NCBI GenBank assembly: GCA_050486105.1
Contig: JBJHCR010000029.1
Coordinates: forward strand, 1-32,987
Reading direction: 5' to 3'
DNA from: JAEXNA01 sp050486105
GTDB taxonomy: Bacteria; Vulcanimicrobiota; Xenobia; Xenobiales; JADMJV01
DNA: 32,987 nt
The notes under the pieces are model-generated. The model saw only the letters and a list, made by a program, of their open reading frames with translations. It searched no databases and was not told the origin of the DNA. Position 1 is the first letter of the stretch. Every line of letters starts with the position of its first letter. Positions 1 to 7,582 of the stretch are shown piece after piece. The position numbers and the translations under genes were made by a program.

Positions 1-109
1 CTAGTATCGAGAATACTTAAGCGAGAACCAACGCTGCCAGCACCCAGAGGGTCCCCGATGCATCGGCGGCCCAAACCGGGAAGTTATTTCGGACCAGATC
101 CTTAGCTCA

Positions 110-1165
110 TCAGTTAGAGAAAACGATGGTCCCCCGGTCTCCAAACATTTGTTCGAAGGCCAATCTCAACTCTTTTTGCCCCTGAGCGACGATCTTGGGA
201 AAGTACAGAAAACCACGCACTTCATCGCCCGGTTGCAGAGTCTGATCCAGCGCCTCATCGATCTTGGAAACTCCGATGGGTTGCCCTTCGGCACTCATCA
301 AGAAAACACGGTACTTGAAAGGTTCCAATTGAGCCGGCAGTTGGCCCACATTCTTGACGTGCACCTCGAACACCATATAGCGATCCACTCCTCGCTCAGT
401 GAGCCTTTGGATCTTTTGGGTCAGAGTTTCCTGGACCGAAAGTCCTTGCTCGGCAGCCATCACTTCGGTCTGCAAGTCCACCAAAGCCTCATCCCAGAGA
501 GTCACCTCAAGATCCAATCGGACCTTTTGAGTGTCCCAAAGTTGATTGGTCATTTGCTGGCGCTGAAAGAAGTTAGCCGCTAAAGTCGCCATGGTCAAAG
601 GGTTTCCCACAAAGGCTCCAGTAGGGTCGAACCGAGTCGCTGCGTAGTCGTAAACGGAGTAGAGATTGTAGGCCTCCAGTCCAGAGTTGAAGGCGTTTTG
701 ATGTCGGTACGGGGTGGGAGTGGAGAAGCCTCGAGCTTTAGTCCGTTTTTTGAGGGCATTGCGATATTGGTTCTGTAACTGGCTTACCGATCGCTGGGTC
801 GGAGTCGTCCGCTCCTGAAGTTGACGCTTGGATTCCTGACTCAACGACCTTCGAGCCACCGCTGGGACTTGGTTGTCCCCTAGCGCTAGTACCGACCCCA
901 CGGAGGCCTGACCCTCCAGCAACCCAGATGATGAGTGCTCTCGAAGGGACTCGATGGTCACTTTCCCGACCACCTCACCGTTGTTGACTACAGTCCAGGT
1001 TTGACCAACCCTTACCCCGTCTTCGATTCCCCGATTCAAGACCACTCGATCCCCTGATGATTCCAGGACGACGGCAACCAAAGATTGTTGCTCGGCCAAA
1101 GTTATTGTCGTGGCAAAGAGGAAGATGTGAGCTAAAGCGAAGTATTTATAGAGTAGTTGTTGCAC
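110..1165 (-). CDS. Secreted protein of unknown function
   Basis: 351 residues from a GTG start preceded by an AGGAG ribosome-binding site. The N-terminus (about residues 1-24, hydrophobic and ending in TLA-E) looks like a signal peptide. Residues about 27-95 form a small beta-rich unit with the phrase GIEDGVRVGQ, reminiscent of the FlgT C-terminal-like or OB-type units found in bacterial surface proteins. The last 120 residues look like an immunoglobulin-like beta domain (alternating VFEVHVKNVG, then LQPGDEVRGFLYFP), as in DUF4352-like exported proteins. The middle is low-complexity and basic. It is divergent from the BsuPI-domain gene at 1224 with only 58 bases between them, so the two may share a promoter region. 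Both domain resemblances are pattern-based, and I assign no function beyond probable export. Confidence 0.7.
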   Translation of the reverse strand: MQQLLYKYFALAHIFLFATTITLAEQQSLVAVVLESSGDRVVLNRGIEDGVRVGQTWTVVNNGEVVGKVTIESLREHSSSGLLEGQASVGSVLALGDNQVPAVARRSLSQESKRQLQERTTPTQRSVSQLQNQYRNALKKRTKARGFSTPTPYRHQNAFNSGLEAYNLYSVYDYAATRFDPTGAFVGNPLTMATLAANFFQRQQMTNQLWDTQKVRLDLEVTLWDEALVDLQTEVMAAEQGLSVQETLTQKIQRLTERGVDRYMVFEVHVKNVGQLPAQLEPFKYRVFLMSAEGQPIGVSKIDEALDQTLQPGDEVRGFLYFPKIVAQGQKELRLAFEQMFGDRGTIVFSN

Positions 1166-1223
1166 CAGATTCTCCTCGAACGTACTTCTATTATCGCTTA
1201 GAACAGTCTATCGAGCAAGCACG

Positions 1224-1802
1224 ATGAAAGTCCGAAAAGTTCGTCTCAAGAAAAAGCATCAGCCTGAGAAGGTCACGAAGAAAGGGACCTTCCTCTTCGT
1301 CTTGCTCATCGTTTTTGCCGTGGTGGGCTTTGTCTTCGCCATTCGCTATGGAGTGGCCTATAAGGATGCTCAACTCATTGGGAGTTCAGACCTCAAGACA
1401 AGAGGTCTCTACTATCAACTTAAGATGGAGCGCACCAGTTATCGTGTGGGAGAACCCATCGGCGTGCAACTCTCGGTGACCAACATCACCTCCGAACCGA
1501 TCGTCTTGACTTTTGAAAAGAATTTGGAATTTGACCTCACAGTGCGCAAAGAAGTGGATCTCCTCTTCGCCCAAGTTCCCAAGACGATTTGGAAGCTTTC
1601 CGACACCCAGATGATCGTACCAGATCCTCACCAACTGGACCTCGCTGCGGGGCAAACCCTAACTTTCAGTGGAGTTTGGAATCAGAAGGACCGAGATGGC
1701 AATAATGTTCGTCCTGGCCAATATCAGATCATCGGTCATTTGATGGCCAAGGATCGCAACGAATCCTTGCAACTGAGAAGCCGAACCGGAGGCTCAGAAT
1801 AA
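1224..1802 (+). CDS. Membrane-anchored BsuPI-like domain protein
   Basis: 192 residues. A very basic N-terminus (about residues 1-21) is followed by one membrane helix (about 22-42). The rest is predicted to lie outside the membrane and resembles the BsuPI (intracellular proteinase inhibitor) beta-sandwich: an opening strand with RVGEPIGVQLSVTN, a central IWKLSDTQM, then LAAGQTLTFSGVW, DRDGNNV and PGQYQI near residues 140-175. In Bacillus the family binds subtilisin-type proteases, but most relatives in other phyla are uncharacterised, so protease inhibition is not claimed. The gene leads a small rightward group, and the next start lies two bases after its stop. No strong ribosome-binding site precedes the ATG (only GAG). 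Confidence 0.7.
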   Translation: MKVRKVRLKKKHQPEKVTKKGTFLFVLLIVFAVVGFVFAIRYGVAYKDAQLIGSSDLKTRGLYYQLKMERTSYRVGEPIGVQLSVTNITSEPIVLTFEKNLEFDLTVRKEVDLLFAQVPKTIWKLSDTQMIVPDPHQLDLAAGQTLTFSGVWNQKDRDGNNVRPGQYQIIGHLMAKDRNESLQLRSRTGGSE

Positions 1803-1804
1803 CT

Positions 1805-2038
1805 TTGAGGCGCTGGTTTACAATCTACGCTGCAATCGGACTTCTGGTGGGAGGTCTTCTGGGCTACTATCAGCCCGAAATCCAAGGGATGGGTCAAATC
1901 GAGCAACAAGCCAGATGGTTTATGGCCTTTCAGATGGGGATGGCCTTTGCCATATTGTTTATCCTTATCGACTCGTATCTCAGTTGGCGCAAAAAAATAG
2001 TTGAACGTCTAAGTGGAAAGCCTGGGGAGAAAGGCTAA
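1805..2038 (+). CDS. Small two-helix membrane protein
   Basis: 77 residues from a TTG start two bases after the preceding stop, which suggests translational coupling. There are two hydrophobic segments (about residues 6-22 and 40-58), the second ending in a basic tail (WRKKIVERL). I do not recognise a family. The tight spacing with the BsuPI-like gene suggests it works in or near the same membrane assembly, but this is inference from position only. Confidence 0.55.
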   Translation: MRRWFTIYAAIGLLVGGLLGYYQPEIQGMGQIEQQARWFMAFQMGMAFAILFILIDSYLSWRKKIVERLSGKPGEKG

Positions 2039-2064
2039 AATATACCAGTGGAGAATTCTCGGGG

Positions 2065-2553
2065 ATGCATCTGAAATGTCCCGCTTGCACTGCCGATCTC
2101 ACACCTTCCCGTTGTGACATGACGGGCCTTGAAATCGACAGTTGCTTTTACTGCAGAGGTCTCTGGTTCGACTACAACGAGCTCCGAAAGTTCTTCTCGG
2201 CACCTAAGCTTTACAACAACTTTCGTCTCCCTCACAACTCTTTCAAGGTCAAGATCAAGAACGCCCCTCCTCAAAGACTCTGCGCCAGATGTCCGGAGAT
2301 TGCTCTAGTAGCGGTGCAAATCGACAAGGTCGAAGTGGATGAATGCCCAAGCTGCAAGGGTATATGGTTGGATTCAGGTGAGATCGCTCGCCTCATCGAA
2401 TTGCAAGAAAAAGGCAAACTCAAAGGCAAGGCTGAGACGGTCAAACAGATCAAAAAAGGAAAATACGATCAGTCAGCCTTGGGTAGCGTATCAAGAGTGC
2501 TCACCTTAGCCCTCAAGGCCTTCTTCAGTAAAACTGAGAAACCCGTCAAATGA
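2065..2553 (+). CDS. Double zf-TFIIB zinc-ribbon protein
   Basis: 162 residues with two zf-TFIIB-like units. The first (about residues 4-45) has CPAC and CFYC knuckles followed by GLWFDYNEL. The second (about 73-112) has CARC and CPSC followed by GIWLDSGEIARL. The W-(F/L)-D-x-x-E-(I/L) pattern after the second knuckle is the hallmark of the family. Each unit should bind one zinc. The C-terminus is lysine-rich and may be flexible. Function in bacteria is largely unknown; such proteins are common as small conserved genes. It is the last gene of the rightward group, and the structured element at 2561-2764 begins eight bases after its stop, so that RNA could be made from the same transcript. Confidence 0.8.
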   Translation: MHLKCPACTADLTPSRCDMTGLEIDSCFYCRGLWFDYNELRKFFSAPKLYNNFRLPHNSFKVKIKNAPPQRLCARCPEIALVAVQIDKVEVDECPSCKGIWLDSGEIARLIELQEKGKLKGKAETVKQIKKGKYDQSALGSVSRVLTLALKAFFSKTEKPVK

Positions 2554-2560
2554 AGAGAAG

Positions 2561-2764
2561 CTAGTGCAACGTCTGTGAAGTTCGTCCCTACTGAATGGTG
2601 GTCAGGCGCCGGGAACCCGCGCTTGCGTGGGTGGCCACGTCCGCGTGGGTGATGCAAGGAGAAGCGAACGCTAAATACCAGGCGTATTTGAGTGAGCTTC
2701 GACGCTGCGAGAGAGGATGCATGGCCGCCAGGGCTAGGGACGAATTTTGCGGACGTTGTACTAG
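2561..2764 (+). ncRNA. Highly structured RNA candidate, family not recognised
   Basis: The basal helix pairs 2561-2590 with 2735-2764: 30 consecutive pairs without a bulge, five of them G-U. After a small internal loop (2591-2595/2731-2734), a second helix pairs 2596-2604 with 2722-2730 (9 pairs, two G-U). The apical region holds three hairpins: 2615-2632 (7 pairs, CUUG loop), 2635-2648 (5 pairs, UCCG loop) and 2661-2700 (about 15 pairs with small interruptions, loop CAGGC). All wobble pairs found (nine) are G-U only on the + strand; on the - strand they would be A-C mismatches, which argues that the + strand is the RNA. Its length fits 6S RNA, but no large central bubble is seen. I see no SRP GGAAG apical motif and no tmRNA tRNA-like end. 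It sits between convergent genes and its last four bases overlap the end of the - strand gene at 2761. A MITE-like element is the main alternative. Confidence 0.6.
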
Positions 2765-3867
2765 GAAGCCTGGGACTCAGACACGGTCTGTGCCCCTCCC
2801 AAAGCTGCTAAAAAGCTTCTGATTTCCCAGGCCACCCAGCGGGCGCTCAGGGTGGAAGGAAGGCGCTCTCTTAGGATCTTTCGGTCACTAATCAGTTGGA
2901 GATAGGGACCTCGATGGCTTAAGCTCACGGCGACGTGTTCGAGATGGTCTAGAGGGATCTCTGCCCCTCGAATTGGCACCCCCCAGATTGTTGTTCTCAA
3001 TCGGACCCCGGAGTCTGGCGAGACGACCAGTTTGTTGCGGTAGCCCGACAAAGCAATAATACTGACTAGACAAAACAGAGTGACCGCCACAAAATAGCCA
3101 TAGTTCCCAGTGCTCCGCTCGAGTTCAAAAAGGGTGAAGCCCAGACCATCAGGGCCTCCTGGGAGGGGCACGAAAGCTAGGGCGTAGAGCAGTCCGCTGA
3201 TCAGCAACACCTCCCACAGGAGGCCAGAGCGCAGGTAGCACCAACAAACTTCGACCTTTCCAGGTTCGCGAGTCAATTCGATGACCGTCTCCTTGGGACG
3301 CTCCACGGGATGTCCCAGCATCTGAGGGTACCTCTTGGCGCGCTCAGAGAAGCTCAAGTCCAGTTCGTCTACCGAAAACTCGTGACTAACCCCCTCTTGA
3401 ACCTCCACCAGGGTCCCCCCAACAGCCTTAGTCAGGCGCTCAGCCAAAGCTCGGCATGCCACCTGCTGGCCAATGCGGCGATCGATGAGATACTGTTTCC
3501 CTTCATCGATCATATGTACGGTCCAGATCTCGATCGGTTTGCCGTCAAGATCTTCTTCAGCTCCGCTCAGTTTGAAACTCGGCACGGACGCAAACGGAAA
3601 CCGCAGGGCACGACTGAAAAAACCATCTCGAATTACCAAGGCAGACTTTTCCACCCACACTTTCTTTCGCGACAACACCAAGAAAGCGAGCCCCAAGGCC
3701 AAACATACCGTTCCTACGGGGGTACTCCACCAGAGAACCACGGACGAAGACAAGCCAAACTCGTAGGTTAGGGGAGGAACCAGAAAATAGAAGACCAGAC
3801 TCAAGAAAACTAAGACGATGCCCGCATCGCGATTTCTTTGTGTGGGAAGAGTTATCTGGTGGGCCAT
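2761..3867 (-). CDS. Four-helix membrane protein with two PH-like segments, unknown function
   Basis: 368 residues, ATG start. Two membrane hairpins are visible (about residues 15-37 with 43-65, and about 212-232 with 255-275). Each is followed by a soluble beta-rich stretch of similar layout (LSRKKVWVEKSALVIRDGFF, then GYRNKLVVSPDSGVRLRT and IPLDHLEHVAV). This duplicated order (helix pair, then a strand-rich domain containing a 'basic-V-V-x-x-x-G' entry) resembles bacterial PH-domain (bPH2/YdbT-like) membrane proteins, but the match is weak. The stop codon overlaps the last bases of the structured element at 2561-2764. The start faces the rnpB promoter region, and a perfect inverted repeat (3886-3896/3924-3934) lies just upstream of it. 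Confidence 0.65.
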   Translation of the reverse strand: MAHQITLPTQRNRDAGIVLVFLSLVFYFLVPPLTYEFGLSSSVVLWWSTPVGTVCLALGLAFLVLSRKKVWVEKSALVIRDGFFSRALRFPFASVPSFKLSGAEEDLDGKPIEIWTVHMIDEGKQYLIDRRIGQQVACRALAERLTKAVGGTLVEVQEGVSHEFSVDELDLSFSERAKRYPQMLGHPVERPKETVIELTREPGKVEVCWCYLRSGLLWEVLLISGLLYALAFVPLPGGPDGLGFTLFELERSTGNYGYFVAVTLFCLVSIIALSGYRNKLVVSPDSGVRLRTTIWGVPIRGAEIPLDHLEHVAVSLSHRGPYLQLISDRKILRERLPSTLSARWVAWEIRSFLAALGGAQTVSESQAS

Positions 3868-3885
3868 GCCGCTTTCTTCTCGTTC

Positions 3886-3934
3886 GGCATCAACTCCCCT
3901 CGCCCAGAAAAGACACGGTCAAAGAGTTGATGCC
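3886..3934. promoter_or_regulatory. Perfect 11-bp inverted repeat between the divergent 3867 gene and rnpB
   Basis: GGCATCAACTC at 3886-3896 is repeated inverted as GAGTTGATGCC at 3924-3934 with 27 bases between. The right arm covers the whole -35 hexamer of the rnpB promoter (TTGATG, 3927-3932). The left arm lies 18 bases upstream of the start codon of the leftward membrane-protein gene. The arrangement fits a dimeric regulator or looped operator acting on one or both genes. It could also be a 5' hairpin in a transcript that begins upstream. Confidence 0.45.
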
Positions 3935-3955
3935 TGGAAGGCCCAATGGTATGCT
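3927..3955 (+). promoter_or_regulatory. rnpB promoter (sigma-70 type)
   Basis: TTGATG (3927-3932), a 17-base spacer, then TATGCT (3950-3955). The first base of the RNase P RNA P1 helix (G3964) lies eight bases after the -10 hexamer, which is where transcription should begin. This agreement between promoter spacing and RNA 5' end supports both calls. Confidence 0.7.
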
Positions 3956-3963
3956 CAATGTTC

Positions 3964-4344
3964 GAGAGAGAGAATCGGGCGGTCGCGGTGTTCAAAAGAC
4001 ATCGAGGAAAGTCCGGGCTCCGCAGGGCAGGGCGCCAGATAACGTCTGGTAGGAGCGATCCTCAGGCTAGTGCCACAGAAATGGAGACCGCCAGAACTCT
4101 TCGGGGTTCAGGCAAGGGTGCAACGGTGGGGTAAGAGCCCACCAGCGGTGCGGCAACGCATCGGCTAGGTAAACCCCGCTCGGAGCAAGACAGATGGAGA
4201 CCGTCCCTTAGAGGACACCAGCGGCCCGTTGGACGTCTCCCGGTACGTCGCTTGAGGCCACCGGCGACGGTGGTCCCAGATAGATGACCGCCCCACTATC
4301 GTTAGCGATAGAGGACAGAACCCGGCTTACAGACTCTCTCTCTC
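3964..4344 (+). rRNA. rnpB: RNase P RNA, bacterial type A (catalytic ncRNA; not ribosomal)
   Basis: This is the RNase P ribozyme, which trims 5' leaders from precursor tRNAs. The type field should be read as a functional structural RNA. The 5' P4 strand and CR I region GAGGAAAGTCCGGGCTCC lies at 4004-4021 and the 3' partner ACAGAACCCGGCTTACAG at 4315-4332, both hallmarks of the universal core. The ends form P1: GAGAGAGAG (3964-3972) pairs with CTCTCTCTC (4336-4344). GGTAAACCCC near 4169-4178 and AGATAGATGACCGCC at 4279-4293 match conserved core and J-region sequences. The length of about 381 bases is normal for type A. The protein partner rnpA (24726) and the YlxR/RnpM modulator (19236) are also in this window. 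Downstream is only a T-rich CCTTTTCCCTTT, with no clear intrinsic terminator hairpin apart from P1. Confidence 0.95.
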
Positions 4345-4490
4345 CTTTTCCCTTTGACCTCGCCTTCAGCGCTTCATATGACCTTTAACCAAAATTCATC
4401 TTCGACTCAGGAAGTTCCGTTCCCGTCTATCTAAGATTCTGAAGACCCACGTTTTCGGCTTCCTTCATCCGTGCAATGAAAGGTCTGACC

Positions 4491-6248
4491 ATGGCTGAAC
4501 TCTCTTCCAAGGCTCCCTCACCAGTTAGAGAACTCCTACGACAGTTGGCAAGCGATCGCCGAGAACTGATCGCAGTATTCGTCTACAGCGTCCTAAGTTC
4601 CCTGATGCTTCTGGCCATACCGCTGGCAGCTCAGGGCCTAGTGAACGTGACGGCGGCCGGCTTGCCGGTGCAGCCTCTCATTGTCTTGACTACCGCCCTG
4701 TTCGCCGGGCTCCTCTTCGCCGGCTTATTCAACGTGCTGAGATATTATCTGGTGGAAGTCACCCAAGAGCGCATCTTTTGCCGGGTCGCGCTCAAGGTTT
4801 CGGAGCGCCTGCCGAAAGTTCATCACCGGACCCTCTCCGACAGCAGCGGACCGGAACTGATGAATCGATTCTTCGACGTGATCAACATCCAAAAATCGTG
4901 GTTCAAGCTGATCTACGAAGGCCCCGGCGCAGTCCTGGAAGTGCTGTTTGGACTGAGCCTTCTCCTTCTCTACGGTATGGATCTCTTTTTGCTGGCTCTG
5001 GGTTGCATCGGCGTCGGTGCTCTCTTGATTTTTCTCGCCGGCTACGATGGTCTTCGCAGCTCTATAGCTGAATCCACGCAAAAATATCGAGTGGTGGCTT
5101 GGCTTGAAGAGATGGTCCGTTGCCGCTTGGACCTCCGACTCAACTCTCGTCTGGAGTTCTGGTCGGAAGAAACCGATCGACGGGTGGTGGACTACATCAA
5201 AGAGCGGCGTCGTCATTTCAGAGTCTTACTGAGACAGAACATAATTTACTATCTGTTTCTGGCCATCACCATGTCGGCAGTTCTGGGCATGGGCGGAGCC
5301 ATGGTCATTTCCCAGCAGCTGACATTGGGCCAATTGGTCGCCGCAGAACTGGTGATCTGGAGCGTACTCAAGGCCACGGAAAAACTGATCCGTCTGACTG
5401 AGAATTTCTACGACCTTCTGACTGGACTGAACAAGGTTTCCATCATCACGAACCTCCCCTTGGAGACCTTGGGCACCACAGCTCTTACGCCGAACACTCA
5501 TGCCACCAAGGTTCGCGTGGACCAACTCTGCACCAATCTGGGCACAGAGCAAAACAACCTCTTCACCAACTTGTGCTTCCAGGTTGAAGCGGGAGCCAAA
5601 GTCACTATTCTTGGCCCGTCGGGCTGTGGAAAATCTGCTCTGATTCGGGTCCTCGCCGGCCTAGCCAAACCCAAATTTGGAGCAGTAGAACTCGACGGGG
5701 TCGATGTGCGTGAGATCTCCCCGGAATCTCTACAGCAATCCATCGCACTGGTCTCGAGCCATCAGGAAATCTTTGCCGGCAGCGTTTGGGACAATATCGC
5801 CACCGGAAGGATCTCCAGCCTCCATCAAGTGCGAGAGATCCTCCAAAAATGCGGGGGGCAACGACTCTTGAACACCCTGCCTCAAGGCATACAAACCCAC
5901 CTCACAAGCTCAGCCAATCGGCTGTCGGCCAGCCAAAAGGACAGTATCTTGCTCAGCCGGGCCCTGCTTGGTAAGCCCCGACTCTTACTCCTCGACGAAT
6001 GCCTGTGGAGTTTTTCCGAGCCCGAACTTGAAGAGCTCTGCCAACAAGTGTTTGACACCCCCGAAGGGCCGACGATCATTTCCACGGTCAGTCACCCAAC
6101 CGTGGTGAGGCGGTGCCAACTTCTCTTGATCCTCAAGGACGGCAAACTGGCCGAGAGCGGAAATCCCCGAGAACTCGCTCGGCGAGGCGACAGCCTATTC
6201 TCGCAACTGTACCCTAATCTCGCTCGAGGAATGGTGACCAAAACATGA
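4491..6248 (+). CDS. ABC exporter, fused membrane and ATPase domains (type I secretion)
   Basis: 585 residues from ATG 4491, chosen over the in-frame ATG 4476 because GAAAGG (4478-4483) sits seven bases upstream of 4491 and nothing precedes 4476. The N-terminal half carries about six membrane helices of an ABC type I exporter (LLAIPLAAQGLVN in the first). No C39 peptidase domain is present. The ATPase domain has Walker A GPSGCGKS (about 375-382), Q-loop SSHQEIF, Walker B LLLLDE (D502, E503) and an H-loop histidine (H535). Two motifs are atypical: the signature reads LSASQ (478-482) instead of LSGGQ, and the D-loop after Walker B is ECLWSF instead of EATSALD. It should export a substrate across both membranes with the HlyD-like adaptor and TolC-like channel downstream. 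Its stop overlaps the next start (ATGA). Confidence 0.88.
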   Translation: MAELSSKAPSPVRELLRQLASDRRELIAVFVYSVLSSLMLLAIPLAAQGLVNVTAAGLPVQPLIVLTTALFAGLLFAGLFNVLRYYLVEVTQERIFCRVALKVSERLPKVHHRTLSDSSGPELMNRFFDVINIQKSWFKLIYEGPGAVLEVLFGLSLLLLYGMDLFLLALGCIGVGALLIFLAGYDGLRSSIAESTQKYRVVAWLEEMVRCRLDLRLNSRLEFWSEETDRRVVDYIKERRRHFRVLLRQNIIYYLFLAITMSAVLGMGGAMVISQQLTLGQLVAAELVIWSVLKATEKLIRLTENFYDLLTGLNKVSIITNLPLETLGTTALTPNTHATKVRVDQLCTNLGTEQNNLFTNLCFQVEAGAKVTILGPSGCGKSALIRVLAGLAKPKFGAVELDGVDVREISPESLQQSIALVSSHQEIFAGSVWDNIATGRISSLHQVREILQKCGGQRLLNTLPQGIQTHLTSSANRLSASQKDSILLSRALLGKPRLLLLDECLWSFSEPELEELCQQVFDTPEGPTIISTVSHPTVVRRCQLLLILKDGKLAESGNPRELARRGDSLFSQLYPNLARGMVTKT

Positions 6249-7582
6249 ATGTCCCTCTGTACGATTCCCAGCGTATCACTCGCAATCCCAGGGTGGCCCT
6301 CACTTTCAGCCTGGTTTGCCTGCTGCTGTTGCTGATCGCGGCATCAAGCCTCATCTATGTGCCCTGGACCCAAAGCGTTTTTGGGGAAGGGGAAGTGGGA
6401 GTCTTCGACCCTAAAGATCGGCCCCAAACCGTGGATGCTCAATTGAGAGGTCGCTTGGTCAGGCTTGAAGTCATGGAAGGAGATTGGGTGGAGGAAGGCC
6501 AGCTCATGGCCGTCCTGGAAGACCGCGACCCCAGATTCTTGGACCCCAATCAAATGAGCAGCCTGGAGGCTCAAAGAGCGGCTTTGTTGCAAAAGCAGCT
6601 AGCTATTCGCCAGCAGATCTCCACTCTCGATGAGCAGAACCTAGCGTTGATCGCCTCTCAGAATGCTATGATCCCTTCTGCTGAAGTTCAGATCACCCAG
6701 TCCAAGCAAAAACAGCAGGCACTGACCCTCCAACTTGAGGTCGCCAAGCAAAAACTGGAAACTTCAAGGTTGCAGCAAGAGCGGATCGAGACGCTTTTCG
6801 AGGCCGGCTTGCGCTCCCGTCGGGACCTAGAGCTTCAGATTCAAGAATATGTGCAGGCGCAGAACGAGCTGCTTAAAGTCGAAATCGACCACTCCATGGC
6901 CATGTCTGACATCGAGCTTGCCGATCTCGAAAGAGACCGCATTGCAGCCGAAGTGAGAGGACGGCAGATTCAAGTCTCTGAAGAGATCGCCAAAGCCCAC
7001 GAAAGCCTAGCAGACATCGACAATCAATTGGCTCGACTGTCTATCGAGACTTCGACCTTGAAGTCCCGGCAGCAACTTCAGGAGATCAGAGCCCCTCGCA
7101 CAGGGCGGGTGGTGCAACTGCGCAAGGTGGGACCTGGCCAAATGCTGCAGGAGGGGGAAACCTTGGCGGTCATCTCGCCAGGAGAACAACGCCTCGGGGT
7201 GGAGCTCTACATCCAAGGCCTCGACAGCCCCCTGGTCCAGGAAGGGCGTCCGGTTAGGCTCATTTTTGAAGGATTCCCGGCCGTTCCGTTCGTGGGCTGG
7301 CCTTGGACTTCAGTAGGGACCTTCGGGGGTCGGGTGGCTTTCGTCGATCCCATTGCCACCAAAGAAGGTGGGAAAACCGGCTTCCGAGTCTGGGTGCTTC
7401 CCGATCCAAACGAACCGAGATGGCCCTACCAGGAAAAGCTTCTGATCGGAAGTCGAGCAGCTGGCTGGATTCTCCTTGACGAGGTGCCCCTCTACTACGA
7501 GATCTGGAGGCAATTGAACGCCTTCCCGGCTCGCCCGGTGCTCGATGAAAAGATCAAGAGTAAGCCGGTGATTCGACGATGA
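6245..7582 (+). CDS. HlyD-family membrane-fusion (adaptor) protein
   Basis: 445 residues. A short cytoplasmic N-terminus is followed by one membrane helix (about 18-38). Then comes a split biotinyl-lipoyl barrel: first half with LRGRLVRLEVMEGDWVEEGQ near residue 62, second half with EIRAPRTGRVVQLRKVGPGQ near residue 280. A long alpha-helical coiled-coil hairpin rich in Gln, Glu and Leu (about 95-265) lies between them. The C-terminal part forms the beta-barrel and membrane-proximal domains. This is the periplasmic adaptor that joins the inner-membrane ABC exporter (4491) to the outer-membrane protein (7579). The start overlaps the exporter stop and the stop overlaps the next start, both ATGA, indicating translational coupling. 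Confidence 0.92.
   Translation: MNVPLYDSQRITRNPRVALTFSLVCLLLLLIAASSLIYVPWTQSVFGEGEVGVFDPKDRPQTVDAQLRGRLVRLEVMEGDWVEEGQLMAVLEDRDPRFLDPNQMSSLEAQRAALLQKQLAIRQQISTLDEQNLALIASQNAMIPSAEVQITQSKQKQQALTLQLEVAKQKLETSRLQQERIETLFEAGLRSRRDLELQIQEYVQAQNELLKVEIDHSMAMSDIELADLERDRIAAEVRGRQIQVSEEIAKAHESLADIDNQLARLSIETSTLKSRQQLQEIRAPRTGRVVQLRKVGPGQMLQEGETLAVISPGEQRLGVELYIQGLDSPLVQEGRPVRLIFEGFPAVPFVGWPWTSVGTFGGRVAFVDPIATKEGGKTGFRVWVLPDPNEPRWPYQEKLLIGSRAAGWILLDEVPLYYEIWRQLNAFPARPVLDEKIKSKPVIRR

Noticed and set aside
55..66. 12-bp palindrome CCGATGCATCGG near the left edge
   Set aside because: Short and isolated, downstream of the leftward gene, without a T-run. Nothing else supports a function.
2561..2764. MITE explanation of the same element
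   Set aside because: Possible because CTAG occurs at both ends, but all arm differences are transitions that keep G-U pairing on one strand only, and the interior is also folded. No second copy was seen in this window.
2595..2822. Open frame of 75 residues across the structured RNA
   Set aside because: It begins inside the 9-bp helix region, overlaps the convergent gene by about 60 bases and resembles no family. The RNA folding explains the region better, though the cysteine-rich middle is curious.
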